From positions 2,046,001 through 2,110,000 of the forward strand of contig NZ_CP079216.1 of assembly GCF_019316905.1 (NCBI RefSeq): a stretch of 64,000 bases of DNA. The letters are read 5' to 3'. The notes under the pieces are model-generated. The model saw nothing but the letters and a program-made list of their open reading frames with translations, was not told where the DNA came from and did not search any database. Position 1 is the first letter of the stretch; every line of letters starts with the position of its first letter. Shown here in pieces: positions 63,422-64,000 of the stretch. The stretch comes from Tessaracoccus palaemonis. Lineage in GTDB: Bacteria > Actinomycetota > Actinomycetes > Propionibacteriales > Propionibacteriaceae. The translations under genes were made by a program, and so were the position numbers.

Positions 63422-64000
63422 GCCCCCTCGCGCACCTGGGCCTCGAGCCACGCGAGCAGCGACGTCAGCTGCGCGGGGTCCGCGCCGGTTGCCTCGGGGT
63501 GCCACTGCACCCCCACCATCGCCCGCGCCGGGTGCTCGATGCCCTCGATCAGCCCGTCGTGGCGCGCCCAGGCGGACGCGCGCAGCCCGTCGCCCAACGT
63601 GCGGACGGCCTGGTGATGTCCACTGCAGACCACGAGGTGCTCCGCGCCGACGGCGTCGGCCAGCCGCGTCCCGGGCAGGACGTCGACGTCGTGCCGGAGC
63701 ATCTCACCCTGACCGTCTGCCACGCGGTGCTCGTCGGCATTGGTCAGATGAGGCTCGAGCGTTCCGCCGAAGGCGACGTTGAGCAGGTGCAGCCCGCGGC
63801 AGATGCCCAGCAGCGGGATGCGGTCGGCGTGGCAGGCCTGGATGACGGCCAGCGACCGGCGGTCCGCCGTCGCAAGGTGGTCCCCCGAGCCGGGGTACTC
63901 GGCGCGTCCTCCGTAGTACCGGGGGTCCACGTCGTGTCCCCCGAGCAGGACGACGGCGTCCGTGTCCGCCAGCGCCGCGTGCCAGTCGTGGTCGCTGCAG
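63418..64000 (-). CDS. Class I glutamine amidotransferase-like protein, peptidase C26 / PuuD-like (partial, N-terminus off the right edge)
   Basis: About 193 residues are visible and the frame is open through the window edge, so the start lies outside. The nucleophile Cys is in LLGICRGLHLLNV, and VQWHPEA carries the His-Glu pair. GGHDVDPRYYGG is the substrate-side block typical of gamma-glutamyl-gamma-aminobutyrate hydrolases. It probably cleaves a gamma-glutamyl amide; putrescine degradation is one possibility, but no partner gene is visible. Confidence 0.85.
   Translation of the reverse strand, partial: CSDHDWHAALADTDAVVLLGGHDVDPRYYGGRAEYPGSGDHLATADRRSLAVIQACHADRIPLLGICRGLHLLNVAFGGTLEPHLTNADEHRVADGQGEMLRHDVDVLPGTRLADAVGAEHLVVCSGHHQAVRTLGDGLRASAWARHDGLIEGIEHPARAMVGVQWHPEATGADPAQLTSLLAWLEAQVREGA

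Overview
The window is high-G+C bacterial chromosome from an actinobacterium. RbpA, WhiA, SepF, a DivIVA/Wag31-type protein, an ANTAR regulator, a mycothiol-dependent-type protein, DUF3040 and an LppU-like protein all point there. The gene set fits Propionibacteriaceae (for example Tessaracoccus-like), but genus is an inference. There is no prophage, integrase, transposase, rRNA or CRISPR array. All starts, motifs and spacings were read by eye; no database search was run.

Layout. (a) 1-2.1 kb, minus: the start of a DUF4921 (GalT/HIT-like) gene cut by the left edge, and ctaB. (b) 2.2-5.5 kb, plus: zwf-opcA-pgl, the oxidative pentose phosphate branch. (c) 5.5-12.4 kb, minus: rapZ-yvcK-whiA-gap-pgk-tpiA-secG-rbpA, joining lower glycolysis to regulators, SecG and an RNA polymerase-binding protein. 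(d) 12.4-18.1 kb: a block between uvrC and rapZ holding a biotin ECF transporter (bioYMN, minus) behind a BioQ-like palindrome, and two tandem secreted CHAP-domain paralogues (plus). (e) 18.1-27 kb: uvrC, uvrA and uvrB with three small genes between them. (f) 27-34 kb: a Dcu-type dicarboxylate transporter, coaE, a DUF222/HNH (13E12-type) gene packed with and flanked by short palindromic and tandem repeats, and rpsA. (g) 33.4-40.6 kb: a sortase-like protein, polA, a hotdog thioesterase, an ANTAR response regulator, tRNA-Leu(CAA), pyk and rluA. (h) 40.5-58.4 kb, minus: lspA, a DksA/TraR-type zinc finger gene, divIVA, sepF and the division and cell wall (dcw) cluster mraZ-rsmH-ftsL-ftsI-murE-murF-mraY-murD-ftsW-murG-murC-ftsQ-ftsZ. 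(i) 58.6-64 kb, plus: moxR-DUF58-transglutaminase operon and a DUF3040 gene, then a class I glutamine amidotransferase-like gene cut by the right edge.

How it works together. Most of the window is housekeeping: carbon flux, nucleotide excision repair, peptidoglycan precursor synthesis and septation. Genes are very tightly packed, with many 1-4 nt stop/start overlaps. About fifteen genes have a TANNNT box only 6-9 nt before the start codon, the signature of leaderless transcripts; this was used to settle several starts (secG, uvrC, uvrA, ftsZ).

The least ordinary parts are the repeat-riddled HNH locus (29.06-31.74 kb), where repeats sit in frame inside the protein; six helically phased MraZ-box-like repeats before mraZ; a long hairpin in the rsmH leader; and the CHAP duplication with a 51-nt identical 3' tract. 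I found no convincing wholly new multi-gene system. The HNH/repeat locus is the best candidate for something undescribed.
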